Shown: positions 63,654 to 64,000 of the stretch, piece after piece | How positions within the stretch are numbered: the stretch's first letter is position 1 | Layout of the letters: each line of letters begins with the position of its first letter | Program-made: the position numbers and the translations under genes | Source: an uncultured Bacteroides sp. | GTDB taxonomy: Bacteria; Bacteroidota; Bacteroidia; Bacteroidales; Bacteroidaceae | Direction: 5' to 3' | Assembly (NCBI GenBank): GCA_948847595.1 | Contig: CAQOGY010000002.1 | Coordinates: forward strand, 186,001-250,000 | Length of the DNA: 64,000 nucleotides | The notes under the pieces: model-generated | The model's input: the letters and a program-made list of their open reading frames with translations, nothing else | Database searches by the model: none | Told to the model about the DNA's origin: nothing

Positions 63654-64000
63654 ATGAAAAAAAGACATATTTATATAGCCACATTGTTTATCGCATTGCT
63701 TTCGTTCAGTGCATGCAATGACGAATGGAAAGACGAACTTTATGTTCACATGGTCTCACTAAAAGCTCCAATTAATGATGGAGAGGTTTCAAGTATCTAC
63801 GTCCGCTACAAGCCTAATGGTGAGGTTATCTACAACCTTCCGGTGCTAGTCAGTGGTTCTACTCCATTGGATAAGGATCTCGATGTACGGATTGCCGTAG
63901 ACCCGGATACGTTGAACGCCATGAACGAAGCCAACTTTCACGAACTCAGAAAAGACTTATGGTATAACTTACTACCACAGGAGAATTACGAATTTCCTTC
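63654..64000 (+). CDS. Surface lipoprotein of the GH76/GH31 locus (partial, cut by window end)
   Basis: The first 115 codons of a lipoprotein: KKRHIYIATLFIALLSFSAC, then NDEWKDELY (surface-export-like). The following YVRYKPNGEVIYNLPVLVSG and DVRIAVDPDTLNAMNEANF resemble the DUF1735/DUF4973-type N-terminal beta domain seen in proteins after SusD. It lies 19 bases after SusD and is probably a second glycan-binding protein or a surface enzyme. The catalytic part, if any, is outside the window. Confidence 0.7.
   Translation, partial: MKKRHIYIATLFIALLSFSACNDEWKDELYVHMVSLKAPINDGEVSSIYVRYKPNGEVIYNLPVLVSGSTPLDKDLDVRIAVDPDTLNAMNEANFHELRKDLWYNLLPQENYEFP

Noticed and set aside
1..64000. tRNA or rRNA genes
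   Set aside because: None of the intergenic stretches shows a cloverleaf or conserved rRNA sequence. The gaps are filled by promoters, terminators and repeat arrays.

Overview
The window is a chromosomal segment of a gut Bacteroides. The signs are three SusC/SusD-type glycan utilisation loci, hybrid two-component regulators, repeated -7 elements of the TAnnTTTG type about 30 bases before many starts, and many lipoproteins with acidic residues after the lipobox cysteine. From memory, gene order and several protein sequences match Bacteroides thetaiotaomicron VPI-5482 from about BT_3334 down to about BT_3296. That assignment is recollection and was not checked by a search.

Layout. (1) Positions 1-13,100: chondroitin sulfate/hyaluronan locus. 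It holds the end of the HTCS regulator, a sulfatase, SusC, SusD, a DUF5017 lipoprotein, and two lipoproteins sharing a DUF4988 coiled-coil stalk. One of these two carries a DUF5123-type beta-helix and the other is the surface lyase PL29. The PL8 chondroitin/hyaluronan lyase of the same regulon lies apart at 17,100-20,177 (minus). A TATTTTGTA motif occurs upstream of the sulfatase, SusC and PL8 genes. (2) 13,100-29,033: mostly housekeeping genes: tRNA-dihydrouridine synthase, a KilA-N protein, a porin, small and large lipoprotein/thioredoxin genes, DUF2851, then dapB, signal peptidase I, an inactive-looking signal peptidase paralogue and WbqC. (3) 29,700-41,980 (minus): the beta-1,6-glucan locus, with regulator, SusC, SusD, GH30, surface glycan-binding protein and GH3. 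(4) 42,029-48,656: M16 protease, LOG-SIS-PfkB operon, tyrosine phosphatase lipoprotein and DEAD-box helicase. (5) 49,143-64,000: a third locus, with a divergent full-length HTCS and then GH76, GH31, an IPT/NHL lipoprotein, SusC, SusD and a lipoprotein cut by the window end. I know of no characterised substrate for it.

How the genes work together. In each glycan locus, surface lipoproteins bind and cut the polymer, SusC/SusD import oligosaccharides, periplasmic enzymes finish the work, and a sensor switches the operon on. The chondroitin locus here lacks the unsaturated-glucuronyl hydrolase and the 4-O-sulfatase, which must be encoded elsewhere.

The most unusual signal is not a gene. Several intergenic stretches carry short arrays of inverted half-sites on a 22-bp (or 11-bp) pitch: 439-510, 16485-16590, 16693-16802, 29157-29244, 48813-48878, and a looser one at 29355-29469. 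The half-site sequence differs completely from array to array but is uniform within each one. All lie just downstream of gene ends. The KilA-N gene also contains a perfect 32-bp palindrome inside its coding sequence. A signal peptidase paralogue has lost both the catalytic serine and the catalytic lysine.
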